Positions 51,326 to 59,769 of a stretch of DNA of 64,000 nt are shown here, in pieces. A program made the translations under genes and the position numbers. The first letter of the stretch is position 1; each line of letters begins with the position of its first letter. The DNA is from Gammaproteobacteria bacterium (GTDB taxonomy: Bacteria; Pseudomonadota; Gammaproteobacteria; JAADGQ01). Below the pieces are notes generated by a model that saw nothing but the letters and a program-made list of their open reading frames with translations, did not search any database and was not told the DNA's origin. Location: contig JAKITI010000008.1 in assembly GCA_021648145.1 (NCBI GenBank), forward strand, positions 1 through 64,000. The letters run 5' to 3'.

Positions 51326-51373
51326 ACATGAATGTTAGTGTAAAAATCAGAAAAACTTACACAATCGTTAAAA

Positions 51374-52045
51374 CTAACATGCGCTTTTTTGTCTCGCCTC
51401 AACCAACGCTAATAAAGCATGCATCGCCGCCACCACCAAGGTTGAGCCACCCTTTCGGCCTTGGGTGATCATCCACGGAACCTCTTTCAGTTCGCTCAAG
51501 GCACTCTTGGATTCAGCCGCCGAAACAAATCCCACCGGCATACCCACGATCAAGGCTGGGCGTGCTTTGCCCTGTTTAATTAATTCGAGCACTTCCAGCA
51601 AAGCTGTCGGTGCATTCCCTGCAGCAACGATGCCACCATCAAGCAAGCCCTGTTTCTGGGCTTTACGCATGGCTTGAACCGCTCGAGTAGTGTTGTCACT
51701 CTTCGCTTGGGCAATAACATCTTCATCTGAGATAAAGTGGTGTGTCGTCACGCCAAAGTGTTTTAGGCGAGGTTTGGACAGCCCAACACAGATCATCTCA
51801 ACATCGGCAACAATGGGCGCACCCTGACTGATAGCTTGAATGCCCGCTTCAACCGCATCCGCATGAAATTGGCTCAGACCATTAAATTCAAAATCGGCCG
51901 TGGCATGAATCATGCGGCGTACAATCTGCCACTGAGATTCACTGTAACCTTCGTGCGAACCTGCTTCGTGGTCAACAATGGCAAAAGATTCATGCTCAAT
52001 TTTCTGCCCTGCCTTCGTGAGCTGTTCGGTAATCACATTACTCAT
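51374..52045 (-). CDS. cbiC: Precorrin-8X methylmutase
   Basis: A 223-residue CbiC/CobH that moves a methyl group from C11 to C12 to give cobyrinate. The catalytic His is in RRMIHATADFEF near residue 47, and GGIVAAGNAPTALLEVLELI and GMPVGFVSAAESK are family blocks. It overlaps cbiX by 4 bases. Confidence 0.95.
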   Translation of the reverse strand: MSNVITEQLTKAGQKIEHESFAIVDHEAGSHEGYSESQWQIVRRMIHATADFEFNGLSQFHADAVEAGIQAISQGAPIVADVEMICVGLSKPRLKHFGVTTHHFISDEDVIAQAKSDNTTRAVQAMRKAQKQGLLDGGIVAAGNAPTALLEVLELIKQGKARPALIVGMPVGFVSAAESKSALSELKEVPWMITQGRKGGSTLVVAAMHALLALVEARQKSAC

Positions 52046-52893
52046 TTTTCTGCCTCGTGTGAGTGATCATGGTGATCATCATGGTCGTGGTGATGGTAGT
52101 GATGACTCTCTTCCTCTGTCATTTCATATTCGGAAACAGCAATACCACTATCAGCATCTTTCACACGTTCACTCAACATGTCATAAACTTCTTCTGCAAA
52201 ACCCAAATAATCACCTTGTGAAATGGCAATCTGAGGATACTGAGATTTCAAACGTTCGACTTGGCACTTAATGCGTTCAATCAATGTACCCGTAAAAAGG
52301 TAATAAGGTTGAATAACCACCTGAGTCATGCCAAGTTTCACCTGACGCTGAATCGCAGTCTCCAAACGGGGATAGGTAATACCCGTAAAAGCGATATCCA
52401 CCAGCTCGTGATCCGTCTCTTCAAACAACCAGCGAGCCATTTTAGCCACTTCACCATTCGCGTCTCGATCAGAAGAGCCACGCCCCAAAAGAATCACACC
52501 CGTATTCTTAGGATCAGGCATATCTATTTTTTCCATTGCCTTACGTATATTGCGTTTCAATATTTTTAGGATAGAGTCTGTTGCACCTAAATGAAGCGCA
52601 TAAATAAATTCAACATTTTTATGCTGTTGGCGAGCATTCGCAATAAAATAAGGAATGTCCATTTTGACATGTCCAGCCGCATTCAAAATCAACGGCACAA
52701 CAATGACGCGATCAGCACCCTTGGCTGCATTATTCAACCCCTCTGGAATCAGAACGTCGGCAAATTCGATAAAGCAGGTTTCAATCGACCACTCTGGGTG
52801 TTTAGCCTTCCATATTGTGGCAAACTCTTCGATTTCACGGTTACCATTTTTATTACGTGAGCCATGCCCCACCAGTAAAATATTTGTTTTCAT
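52042..52893 (-). CDS. cbiX: Sirohydrochlorin cobaltochelatase CbiX with a His-rich tail
   Basis: A 283-residue CbiX that inserts cobalt into sirohydrochlorin, the committing step of anaerobic cobalamin synthesis. Two ferrochelatase-like halves are visible: ILLVGHGSRNKNGNREIEEF, and GVILLGRGSSDRDANGEVAK, each with a metal-site block. The C-terminal 25 residues are almost all His, Asp and Glu (HHYHHHDHDD then HHDHSHEAEK), a likely cobalt store or delivery tail. I chose ATG 52893 over an upstream TTG. It overlaps cbiC by 4 bases. Confidence 0.93.
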   Translation of the reverse strand: MKTNILLVGHGSRNKNGNREIEEFATIWKAKHPEWSIETCFIEFADVLIPEGLNNAAKGADRVIVVPLILNAAGHVKMDIPYFIANARQQHKNVEFIYALHLGATDSILKILKRNIRKAMEKIDMPDPKNTGVILLGRGSSDRDANGEVAKMARWLFEETDHELVDIAFTGITYPRLETAIQRQVKLGMTQVVIQPYYLFTGTLIERIKCQVERLKSQYPQIAISQGDYLGFAEEVYDMLSERVKDADSGIAVSEYEMTEEESHHYHHHDHDDHHDHSHEAEK

Positions 52894-52908
52894 TTTTATC
52901 AATAATTA

Positions 52909-53691
52909 TTAGGTTTTTTGTTCAGCTTTTCGGAAGCGGTGGGTGAAATTTTTGTCATAGAGTTTTGATTTTTTTAGCTCCGGCCAGTGACGCGCCCCGA
53001 TGGTCGGACTGACAATAATCATCGCTTGGCTATTTATCTTTTCAGCACGGCACTTTTCGCGAATATCAGCCAGTGTGCCGCGAATAATTTTTTCTTCACT
53101 CGGCCAACTGGCTTTATGCACCACTAATACCGGCGCATCTTGAGACCAACCCGCTTGGAGCAAATCAGCCAACACCTTTTTCAATAAAGTAATCGAAAGA
53201 AACAGGCACATGGTGCAGTGATGCTGCGCCAACTCCGCCAGCGACTCGCCATCAGGCATCGGGGTGCGCCCCTCAACCCGAGTCAGAATCACGGTCTGAG
53301 TCACTTCGGGCAAGGTCAGACTTTCAACCCCCGCAGCCGCTGAGGCCATTGCTGAAGAAACACCGGGCACGACACCGACATCAATGCCCTGTTCATCCAA
53401 AGGCTGCACCATCTCGATCAAAGCACCGTAAAGGCCAGGATCACCAGTCTGCAACCGTATGATGGTTTGACCTGTTTGCGCCTTTTCTATCAACCAGGCA
53501 ACAATCTGCTCCAGATCCATGCCTTTTGAGTCCTGAATATCACATCCAGACTTAGCCCAGCGCATAGCCGTTTCTGACACCAGCGAACCGGCAAACAGAA
53601 TCGCATCGGCCTGCTCAATCAAATTACGACCCTTAACTGTGATCAGATCAGGATCACCCGGACCCGCGCCGACAAACCAGACTTTGCTCAT
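52909..53691 (-). CDS. cobM: Precorrin-4/cobalt-precorrin-4 C11-methyltransferase
   Basis: A 260-residue SAM-dependent corrin methylase (CobM/CbiF). KVWFVGAGPGDPDLITVKG begins the fold, IIRLQTGDPGLYGA follows, and GVVPGVSSAMASAAAGVES is the substrate-side loop. The family usually spans about 250 residues. It overlaps the cbiM gene by 4 bases and sits 15 bases before cbiX. Confidence 0.94.
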   Translation of the reverse strand: MSKVWFVGAGPGDPDLITVKGRNLIEQADAILFAGSLVSETAMRWAKSGCDIQDSKGMDLEQIVAWLIEKAQTGQTIIRLQTGDPGLYGALIEMVQPLDEQGIDVGVVPGVSSAMASAAAGVESLTLPEVTQTVILTRVEGRTPMPDGESLAELAQHHCTMCLFLSITLLKKVLADLLQAGWSQDAPVLVVHKASWPSEEKIIRGTLADIREKCRAEKINSQAMIIVSPTIGARHWPELKKSKLYDKNFTHRFRKAEQKT

Positions 53692-54368
53692 GCTTTAGCA
53701 GTATATAGTCGCTGATCAACCACTAGGCTGCCTTTGAGTTTATGCATTGCTTTTGCACCCGCCAATACTGCTAAATCCAGCACCGGCTCCAAAAGAACCA
53801 CACCCATGTAAGCCACGCCAAAGGTAAAGACTTGCATCATATTTTCACTGCCAAAACCTTGCCCAAAAAATGCCCAAAAAGCCACCCAAGAGACAATCCC
53901 AGCTTGATAAGTCACCGACAATTTCAGTGCTTGAGAATATTTGATATCTTTATAAGCCACATGATCAGGAATAACTTTTTTCGCAATAATACTCATCACA
54001 AACAATGGCGCGAGAAGCGTCGTAACATTAACGCCGTATTGCGGTAAATCAAAAGGGGCGAGAAAGAGACCTTGAATCAACAAGCCTACCGCCAAACCAA
54101 TCGCGGCGGGGGCTGCACCGAAAATCAAAAAGAGTGTCGAACCCAAAATAAAGTGGACTTCCGAAACACCAATGGGGTAATGAGGCAACACTTCAAAGAA
54201 CGAAAAAACTAATAGTGCGGCCAAAAAGCTTCTGACAGCCATTGAAATAAAGCCATCTTTTTTAATCGTATCTAAAGCGAACTTCGCCGTTACGCCCATA
54301 ACAACGGCTGCTGTGCCGTACCCTAGCATGATTTTTGCACCCTCTACAATGCCTGGTTCAATGTGCAT
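53688..54368 (-). CDS. cbiM: Cobalt transport S-component CbiM
   Basis: A 226-residue membrane protein of the CbiM/NikM group. It begins Met-His (MHIEPGIVEGAKIML), whose N-terminal amine and His bind Co or Ni in this family, and has about six membrane spans. HFILGSTLFLIFGAAPAAIG and QGLFLAPFDLPQYGVNV are recognisable blocks. No cbiN, cbiQ or cbiO is nearby, so it must use energy subunits encoded elsewhere or act alone. AGGAG-like sequence precedes its ATG. Confidence 0.88.
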   Translation of the reverse strand: MHIEPGIVEGAKIMLGYGTAAVVMGVTAKFALDTIKKDGFISMAVRSFLAALLVFSFFEVLPHYPIGVSEVHFILGSTLFLIFGAAPAAIGLAVGLLIQGLFLAPFDLPQYGVNVTTLLAPLFVMSIIAKKVIPDHVAYKDIKYSQALKLSVTYQAGIVSWVAFWAFFGQGFGSENMMQVFTFGVAYMGVVLLEPVLDLAVLAGAKAMHKLKGSLVVDQRLYTAKA

Positions 54369-54392
54369 GTTATCTCTCCTTTTATTTTTTAT

Positions 54393-55715
54393 TTAATTTA
54401 ATGTTGATAATGGCATGAACAACGCCGCCACTGCCTTCGGGTTTGATGGAAAATAAAGGTGAATATAGCTGGCCGTCAAGCGTTTTTGACAATAAACTGC
54501 TTCACCCTCCTGTTTATTGCGTTGTTTAACTCCGTGAACCACCGCTTCAAGTGCCGTCTCCAGACGTGAGTAGTGGAAGGTGTGACCACGCAGCTCACCC
54601 TCTGGAAATAATACACTCTGCATCCCCAACCCACCTAAACGTGATTGCATAATTGCCTTGCCAGGCAGCAAACCGACCATAGTATGGTGCAATTCATCCA
54701 GCGTTTGTAATGATTCGTTTAGATAAAGCATACCACCACACTCAGAAAAAATGGGTTTGTTTGCTTTATAGTGAGCTGTAATGGCTGTTTTCATGCTCTG
54801 ATTGTTGGCCAGCTTTTCAGCGTGCAACTCTGGGTAACCGCCCGGCAACCACAGGCTATCGGCATCAGGCAGTTCTGAATCATGCAAGGGGGAAAAATAG
54901 TGCAACTCCGCGCCCATTTCGACCAGACACTCTAAATTGGCCGCATAGATAAAGCTGAAAGCCTCATCTTTGGCGATACCAATACGAACATCTTTTAATA
55001 GCGGTGGCAGCTCTGTTTTATCTGGCGCTTCAAAATTGACTCTGGGTGCCAGCTGCTCCAGATCTGGAATGTGCAGTGCGGCAACCGCCCTATCAAGACG
55101 CGCATCCAGGTCAGCAATCTCATTCGCCTGTAACAGACCCAAGTGGCGGCTGGGCAAATTCAGTTTTTCATCCTTGGCCATGTAGGCGAACTGACCCAAG
55201 CCTTTCGGTAAACTCATCGCCAACATATCCGCATGACTCTCACTGGCCACGCTATTAGCTAATACCCCTGAAAATTTTAAACCAGGGCGATAACTGCTCA
55301 AGCCATGCGCCACTGCACCAAAAGTTTGCGCCATGCCTTTGCTGTTAATCACCGCCAGCACAGGAATACCGAACTGTTCTGCCAGATCAGCACTGGAGGG
55401 GTTTCCATCGAACAACCCCATCACGCCCTCAATCAAAATCAGATCCGCCGTATTAGCCGCGAAGGCAAGGCGTTGACGACACTCCTCTTGCCCAACCATC
55501 CACAGATCAAGCGAGTATACTGGCTGACCTGAGGCTTGCTCTAAAATCATGGGATCAATAAAGTCCGGCCCAGTTTTAAAAACGTGCACAATGTTGCCTT
55601 GCTGACGAAAGTGGCGTGCCAATGCAGCCGTGACGGTGGTTTTTCCTTGTCCTGAAGCAGGCGCACTAATGAGCAAAGCTCGGCAACATGATCTGGCTGA
55701 TCTTTCTAAACTCAC
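54393..55715 (-). CDS. cbiA: Cobyrinate a,c-diamide synthase
   Basis: A 440-residue CbiA/CobB amidotransferase. The P-loop-like LISAPASGQGKTTVTAALAR is at the N-terminus, GVMGLFDG follows, and the GATase domain has SLWLPGGYPELHAEKL and the nucleophile in FSECGGMLYL. It amidates cobyrinate at a and c using glutamine and ATP. Its start overlaps the cobO stop by 4 bases. Confidence 0.95.
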   Translation of the reverse strand: MSLERSARSCCRALLISAPASGQGKTTVTAALARHFRQQGNIVHVFKTGPDFIDPMILEQASGQPVYSLDLWMVGQEECRQRLAFAANTADLILIEGVMGLFDGNPSSADLAEQFGIPVLAVINSKGMAQTFGAVAHGLSSYRPGLKFSGVLANSVASESHADMLAMSLPKGLGQFAYMAKDEKLNLPSRHLGLLQANEIADLDARLDRAVAALHIPDLEQLAPRVNFEAPDKTELPPLLKDVRIGIAKDEAFSFIYAANLECLVEMGAELHYFSPLHDSELPDADSLWLPGGYPELHAEKLANNQSMKTAITAHYKANKPIFSECGGMLYLNESLQTLDELHHTMVGLLPGKAIMQSRLGGLGMQSVLFPEGELRGHTFHYSRLETALEAVVHGVKQRNKQEGEAVYCQKRLTASYIHLYFPSNPKAVAALFMPLSTLN

Positions 55716-56326
55716 AGTTCAATGCCCTTTTGCGCACGGATACCCGCTTTGTACGCGTGCTTGATTTCACGCATTTCAGTCACTGTATCCGCGACTTCAA
55801 TTAACTCATCACGAGCACCACGGCCCGTAATAATAACGTGCTGCATTACAGGCCTGTTTTGCAGGGCAGCAAGAACGCGCTCCATGGGAATATAGTCCAT
55901 TTTCAGCGCAATATTCAGCTCATCCAGCAGCACCACATTAAAATCAGAATGACTCAAAAACTGCTCTGCTTTCTCCCATGCCGCCATTGCGGTCGCAATA
56001 TCACGTTCGCGATTTTGGGTATCCCAGGTAAAACCCTCGCCCATAACGTGATATTCCACTTCATTGGGAAAACGACGAAAAAAGGTCTCTTCACCGGTAC
56101 TTAAACTGCCCTTAATAAACTGAATAATGGCCACTTTCATACCATGACCCAAAGCACGCGCTACAACACCAAAACCAGCACTGGATTTACCTTTGCCGTT
56201 GCCAGTGTTAACAAGGATCAAGCCTTTATCTTTATCCGCACGCGCAACAGCCGAATCGACCACTGCTTTTTTGCGCTGCATGCGTTGTTTATGACGTTGA
56301 TTGCGTGCTTGCTCTTGCTCGTCCAT
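55712..56326 (-). CDS. cobO: Cob(I)alamin adenosyltransferase (CobA/CobO type)
   Basis: A 204-residue corrinoid adenosyltransferase. The P-loop LVNTGNGKGKSSAGFGVVAR is near residue 36, and GEGFTWDTQNRERD and VVLLDELNIALKMDYI are family blocks. It is the first gene of the cobalamin operon on this strand. The 126 bases upstream show no cobalamin-riboswitch element that I can identify. Confidence 0.94.
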   Translation of the reverse strand: MDEQEQARNQRHKQRMQRKKAVVDSAVARADKDKGLILVNTGNGKGKSSAGFGVVARALGHGMKVAIIQFIKGSLSTGEETFFRRFPNEVEYHVMGEGFTWDTQNRERDIATAMAAWEKAEQFLSHSDFNVVLLDELNIALKMDYIPMERVLAALQNRPVMQHVIITGRGARDELIEVADTVTEMREIKHAYKAGIRAQKGIEL

Positions 56327-56452
56327 CTAAAACCCTATTAAAATGACTGCTATAGATATGGGTAATTATACTCAGCAATTGACAATAAAACATGCCTGGG
56401 AATGCATAAATTGACATGAACATGACACATCAATAACAATAGATTCATTATC

Positions 56453-56968
56453 ATGCGCCTAAACCTCCCATCTGCCCCATCAATACTCTTTCTGTTCGGC
56501 CTCTCTGGTTCGGGAAAATCCTTCGTGGGTGATTTGATTAGTAAGCAGACAGGTTGGTTGGTTTATCATGCAGATGACGATATCACCGATAAAATGCGCT
56601 TAGCCTTAAAAGAAAAAAAGCCGTTCACCCATGAAATGAGGGATCAATATTTCCCTGTCATTACGGAGAAAATTTTATCTTTACAACAGCGCCATGAGCA
56701 CCTGATTGTTACCCAAGGGGTTTATAAGCAGCGGCATCGGGATTTTCTTATCAACAAAATTCCAAATATGGAAATGATATGCATTGATGCGCCAAATCAA
56801 TCAATTTTTCGCCGTTTAGCAAAGCGAAGTGATGGCATTACAGCCGCGAGTGCCGCAGCCCTTCAACTTGACTTTGAGCCTCCAGTGGAAGGCTCAAAAA
56901 TCATCTACAATGATGCAAATTCAGAGCGCATCATCAGTCAATTGAATCAATATTTTAGAGAAAGCTAA
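56453..56968 (+). CDS. P-loop sugar-kinase-like protein (gluconokinase/shikimate kinase family)
   Basis: A 171-residue kinase. Walker A FLFGLSGSGKSFVGDLI is near residue 15, ADDDITDKMRL follows, and a LID-like DAPNQSIFRRLAKRSD precedes SAAALQLDFEPP. This layout fits GntK-type gluconate kinases, but the sugar-binding details differ and other carbohydrate kinases are possible. It stands alone on the plus strand; a ROK-kinase scrap overlaps its end on the other strand. Confidence 0.7.
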   Translation: MRLNLPSAPSILFLFGLSGSGKSFVGDLISKQTGWLVYHADDDITDKMRLALKEKKPFTHEMRDQYFPVITEKILSLQQRHEHLIVTQGVYKQRHRDFLINKIPNMEMICIDAPNQSIFRRLAKRSDGITAASAAALQLDFEPPVEGSKIIYNDANSERIISQLNQYFRES

Positions 56969-57062
56969 ATTCTTGTGGCGTGGCTACACGCTGCCGATGC
57001 TCTACTTCACCATGCCAATCAAGAGCTACCCGTCCAATTTTTGTACCCCCAAGATTAATGCC
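56958..57062 (-). pseudogene. N-terminal fragment of a ROK-family sugar kinase
   Basis: On the minus strand the frame between stops reads LGINLGGTKIGRVALDWHGE, then VEHRQRVATPQ. That is the phosphate-binding start of ROK kinases (GxDLGGTK) and the following strand. It ends at a TAA near 56955 after about 35 residues, and a frame change upstream separates it from the nearest ATG (57072). It is a degraded remnant. Confidence 0.7.
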
Positions 57063-57086
57063 TAACTGTCATTTCTCCAAATTAAG

Positions 57087-57114
57087 TAAAACAAAAATGC
57101 TTAACAGCCGATAG
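57087..57114 (+). promoter_or_regulatory. Sigma-28 (FliA)-like promoter for motAB
   Basis: TAAA at 57087-57090, a 16-base spacer, and GCCGATAG at 57107-57114. This matches the flagellar class 3 consensus TAAA-N15-GCCGATAA except for one base in the -10 and one extra spacer base. Transcription would start about 39 bases before motA, which is a class 3 gene in enteric bacteria. Confidence 0.6.
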
Positions 57115-57158
57115 CTGCTTAAAGAAATAATATTAAAGCTATTCAAGGATGAAAACTA

Positions 57159-58013
57159 ATGCGGCTTATTATAGGAATCATCATTGTCATCGCCTGTGTG
57201 CTCGGTGGATATGTATTGGCTCATGGCAAGGTTATGGCGCTATGGCAACCTTTTGAGGTACTCATTATCTGTGGCGCTGCATTTGGAGCCTTTGTGATCG
57301 CAAACCCAGGAAATGTGATCAAAGGTACCTTTGGTGCAATACCTAACCTTCTTAAAGGTTCTAAGTTCAACAAAGCACTCTATTTGGACTTTCTGGGAAT
57401 GATGTTTGACCTGCTCAGTAAAGCCCGCAAAGATGGTTTGATGGCCATTGAAGAAGATGTCGAAGAGCCTAAAAAAAGTACCATTTTCAAAAAGTACCCA
57501 AAGGTTCTCGCTGATCATCATGTCATGGATTTTATTACAGACTATATGCGCCTGATGGTGGGTGGCAACACCAACCCCTTTCAGCTAGAAAATTTGATGG
57601 ATGTCGAGCTGGAAGCGCATCATCAGGAAGCCGCATTGGTTCCTGATGCGATTACTCGTGTTTCTGATGCCTTGCCTGGCTTCGGCATCGTAGCTGCAGT
57701 ACTCGGTATTGTCATCACCATGGCCTCACTCGGGGAACCACCTGAAGTGATCGGCGCTCATGTTGCCGCCGCACTGGTGGGTACTTTTCTCGGTATTTTA
57801 TTTGCTTACGGCTTCGTCGGCCCATTTGCGACATCAATAGAGCACATGGGGCGTGAAGAAGCGCAATTTTACCAATGTATCAAAGTATGCCTGCTGGCCT
57901 CTGCTAACGGTTACAGCCCACAAATTGCTGTGGAGTTTGCACGTAAAGCAATGTATTCAGAGGACAGACCCAGCTTTGTCGAACTGGAAAAACACGTTAA
58001 GAAGAAAAAATAG
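57159..58013 (+). CDS. motA: Flagellar motor stator protein MotA
   Basis: A 284-residue stator subunit with four membrane spans (about residues 3-22, 33-50, 170-190, 200-222). The cytoplasmic loop carries LLSKARKDGLMAIEEDVEEP, with the Arg and Glu that contact FliG, and the conserved prolines are in LPGFGIVAA and the last span. AAGGA precedes the ATG by nine bases. It is followed two bases later by motB, so the stator is one transcript. Confidence 0.94.
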   Translation: MRLIIGIIIVIACVLGGYVLAHGKVMALWQPFEVLIICGAAFGAFVIANPGNVIKGTFGAIPNLLKGSKFNKALYLDFLGMMFDLLSKARKDGLMAIEEDVEEPKKSTIFKKYPKVLADHHVMDFITDYMRLMVGGNTNPFQLENLMDVELEAHHQEAALVPDAITRVSDALPGFGIVAAVLGIVITMASLGEPPEVIGAHVAAALVGTFLGILFAYGFVGPFATSIEHMGREEAQFYQCIKVCLLASANGYSPQIAVEFARKAMYSEDRPSFVELEKHVKKKK

Positions 58014-58015
58014 TC

Positions 58016-58891
58016 ATGGAAGACACTAGCGTTCAACCCATTGTTATTAAAAAAATCAACAAACACGCAGGCCATCATGGAGGCGCATGGAAAGTAGCCT
58101 TTGCTGACTTTGCTGTCGCCATGATGGCCTTTTTCTTGCTGATGTGGTTACTGGGAAGCACCACGGCTGAGCAGCAAAAATCTATATCAAACTATTTTAT
58201 AAACCCCATTGCAACACCTTCAGCGGGTGGCGCGGGTATTGGTGATGGCGCAGGAAGCAGCTCCAGCATGATTCAAATGGGAGGCGATGCTGTTTCCAGC
58301 TTGGGTAAGGGCGATAATTTAAACGAAAAGTTTGATGATGGTGAGTCTGATGAAGACTTAATGAGAGACCTTGAAAATATGCACCTTTCTGAATTGATGG
58401 ATGAAATGCTCTCTGCGATTGAAAATAATGAAACTTTAAACCCATATAAAGAACAGCTATTGATTGACCTTGTCTCTGAAGGGTTACGCATTCAGGTAAT
58501 CGACAAAAAAAATCGCCCCATGTTTGCCTCTGGTGATGCCACACTCAAAAGCTATTCTATGGAAATCATGAAAAATCTTGCCGTAATGATAAATAAAGGC
58601 CCCAACAAAATCAGTATTACAGGCCACACCGATGCAATTCCTTTTTCATCAAGGCGACGAGACTACAGCAACTGGGAACTCTCGGCAGAACGCGCCACTT
58701 CCGCCCGACGTGCACTTATTGAAGGCGGACTTAACCCTGATAAAGTTGCACAAGTCGTTGGTTTTGCTTCCTCTGTTTTATTTGACGCAGAAAACCCCTA
58801 CAGCCCTAAAAATCGCCGCATTAGCATTATTGTATTGACTCACGATGCAGAGGAAGCGATTAAAAATCGTGCGGCGGGTGTGACTCAATAG
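58016..58891 (+). CDS. motB: Flagellar motor stator protein MotB
   Basis: A 291-residue MotB. A basic start is followed by one membrane span, GAWKVAFADFAVAMMAFFLL, containing the proton-binding Asp. The C-terminal OmpA-like domain has ITGHTDAIPFSSRRRDYSNW and RRISIIVL, anchoring the stator to peptidoglycan. The Asp-only span suggests proton drive, as in E. coli, rather than sodium. Confidence 0.94.
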   Translation: MEDTSVQPIVIKKINKHAGHHGGAWKVAFADFAVAMMAFFLLMWLLGSTTAEQQKSISNYFINPIATPSAGGAGIGDGAGSSSSMIQMGGDAVSSLGKGDNLNEKFDDGESDEDLMRDLENMHLSELMDEMLSAIENNETLNPYKEQLLIDLVSEGLRIQVIDKKNRPMFASGDATLKSYSMEIMKNLAVMINKGPNKISITGHTDAIPFSSRRRDYSNWELSAERATSARRALIEGGLNPDKVAQVVGFASSVLFDAENPYSPKNRRISIIVLTHDAEEAIKNRAAGVTQ

Positions 58892-58909
58892 TGACACAAT
58901 TGATTTCTT

Positions 58910-59207
58910 CTACTCATAAAAAATAACGCCCACTTTTTTAATATGCTCTAAATAAGTCTGGATTTTCTATTTTATGGTGTATAGATAAATCTATTTTGTA
59001 GGGCAACAGCAGGTCGTCCAGTTCGGTTTCGACTTTAAACAGGGTAGTTAAATCCAGTTCTTTACCAACCAAGGCAAGATCAATATCAGAGCCATTGCGG
59101 TAATTGCCTCTGGCACGAGAACCGTAAAGTATCACTTTTTCAATTTTAGGGCGTTTTAAAAAAACGGAGTTAATCGCTTCAATATGCTTTTCTTTTAGTC
59201 CATACAT
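58910..59207 (-). pseudogene. MntA-like minimal nucleotidyltransferase, C-terminally frameshifted
   Basis: The frame to the stop at 58938 gives 89 residues with the nucleotidyltransferase motif ILYGSRARGNYRNGSDIDLA. Family members end with HI.RVG..FYE; here that sequence (LEHIKKVGVIFYE, stop at 58910) is in another frame. One base too many in a short A/T run near 58950-58952 explains the shift. The catalytic core is unaffected. It is the antitoxin-type partner of the preceding HEPN/HI0074-like gene, which abuts it with no gap. Confidence 0.7.
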
Positions 59208-59643
59208 TTATTGGTTTTCTTCTTTTTCTTTAATGGCACTCATCATTTTTTGAAATGCTACAAAAACGGGGTGAAAATCTTCAATAATATTTTTATATAT
59301 TTCGTCTGCGGTTTCGCTATTAATAAGTATAGCTTGTAAGATTTCTTTTTTTTATCATTTCCATCCAGCTATCGCCATCAATAATTAGTTCGGCTTTAAA
59401 TGCTTCACGGGTTGCATCTCTTGAACCTCTTATTTCTGTGTTGCCTTGATATATAAAAAAATCTTGCATAACTTTCCAAGCCAACTCGTGAGTGTATTCA
59501 AAAGCTTGTATTAAGCCTTGTTTTTCCAGCTCACTTAATGGTCTTGTTTTATTTAGTGCGACCGCCTCACTTAATTTTGCTAATGCTTTATTGTAATTGC
59601 TAAATCGTTGTATCCAGCGAATATCACCGTTCCTCTTTGTCAT
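59208..59643 (-). pseudogene. HepT/HI0074-like HEPN protein (nucleotidyltransferase partner), frameshifted
   Basis: From ATG 59643 the frame reads KLSEAVALNKTRPLSELEKQ, YTHELAWKVMQDFFIYQG, and WMEMIKKRNLTSYTY, then stops at 59320. The HI0074 family normally continues N..TA.EI; NSETADEIYKNIIEDFHPVF is found in the next frame, ending at TAA 59208-59210. One extra base near 59320 causes the break. In intact systems the HEPN protein is a toxin or RNase tamed by MntA. Confidence 0.7.
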
Positions 59644-59769
59644 TTTATCTCCGTTTACTCATCTCAGATTTGTTTTATGGGACTAACAACCCTATATACT
59701 ACCCTGAGACTATTTTATGCCGAAATAAAAATTGCACAAAATAATACAAAACAACACGGATAACGCGTA

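Noticed and set aside
56327-56452. Cobalamin riboswitch upstream of cobO
   Set aside because: The gap is only 126 bases and lacks the GCCACTG-type core I looked for; the operon could still be regulated another way.
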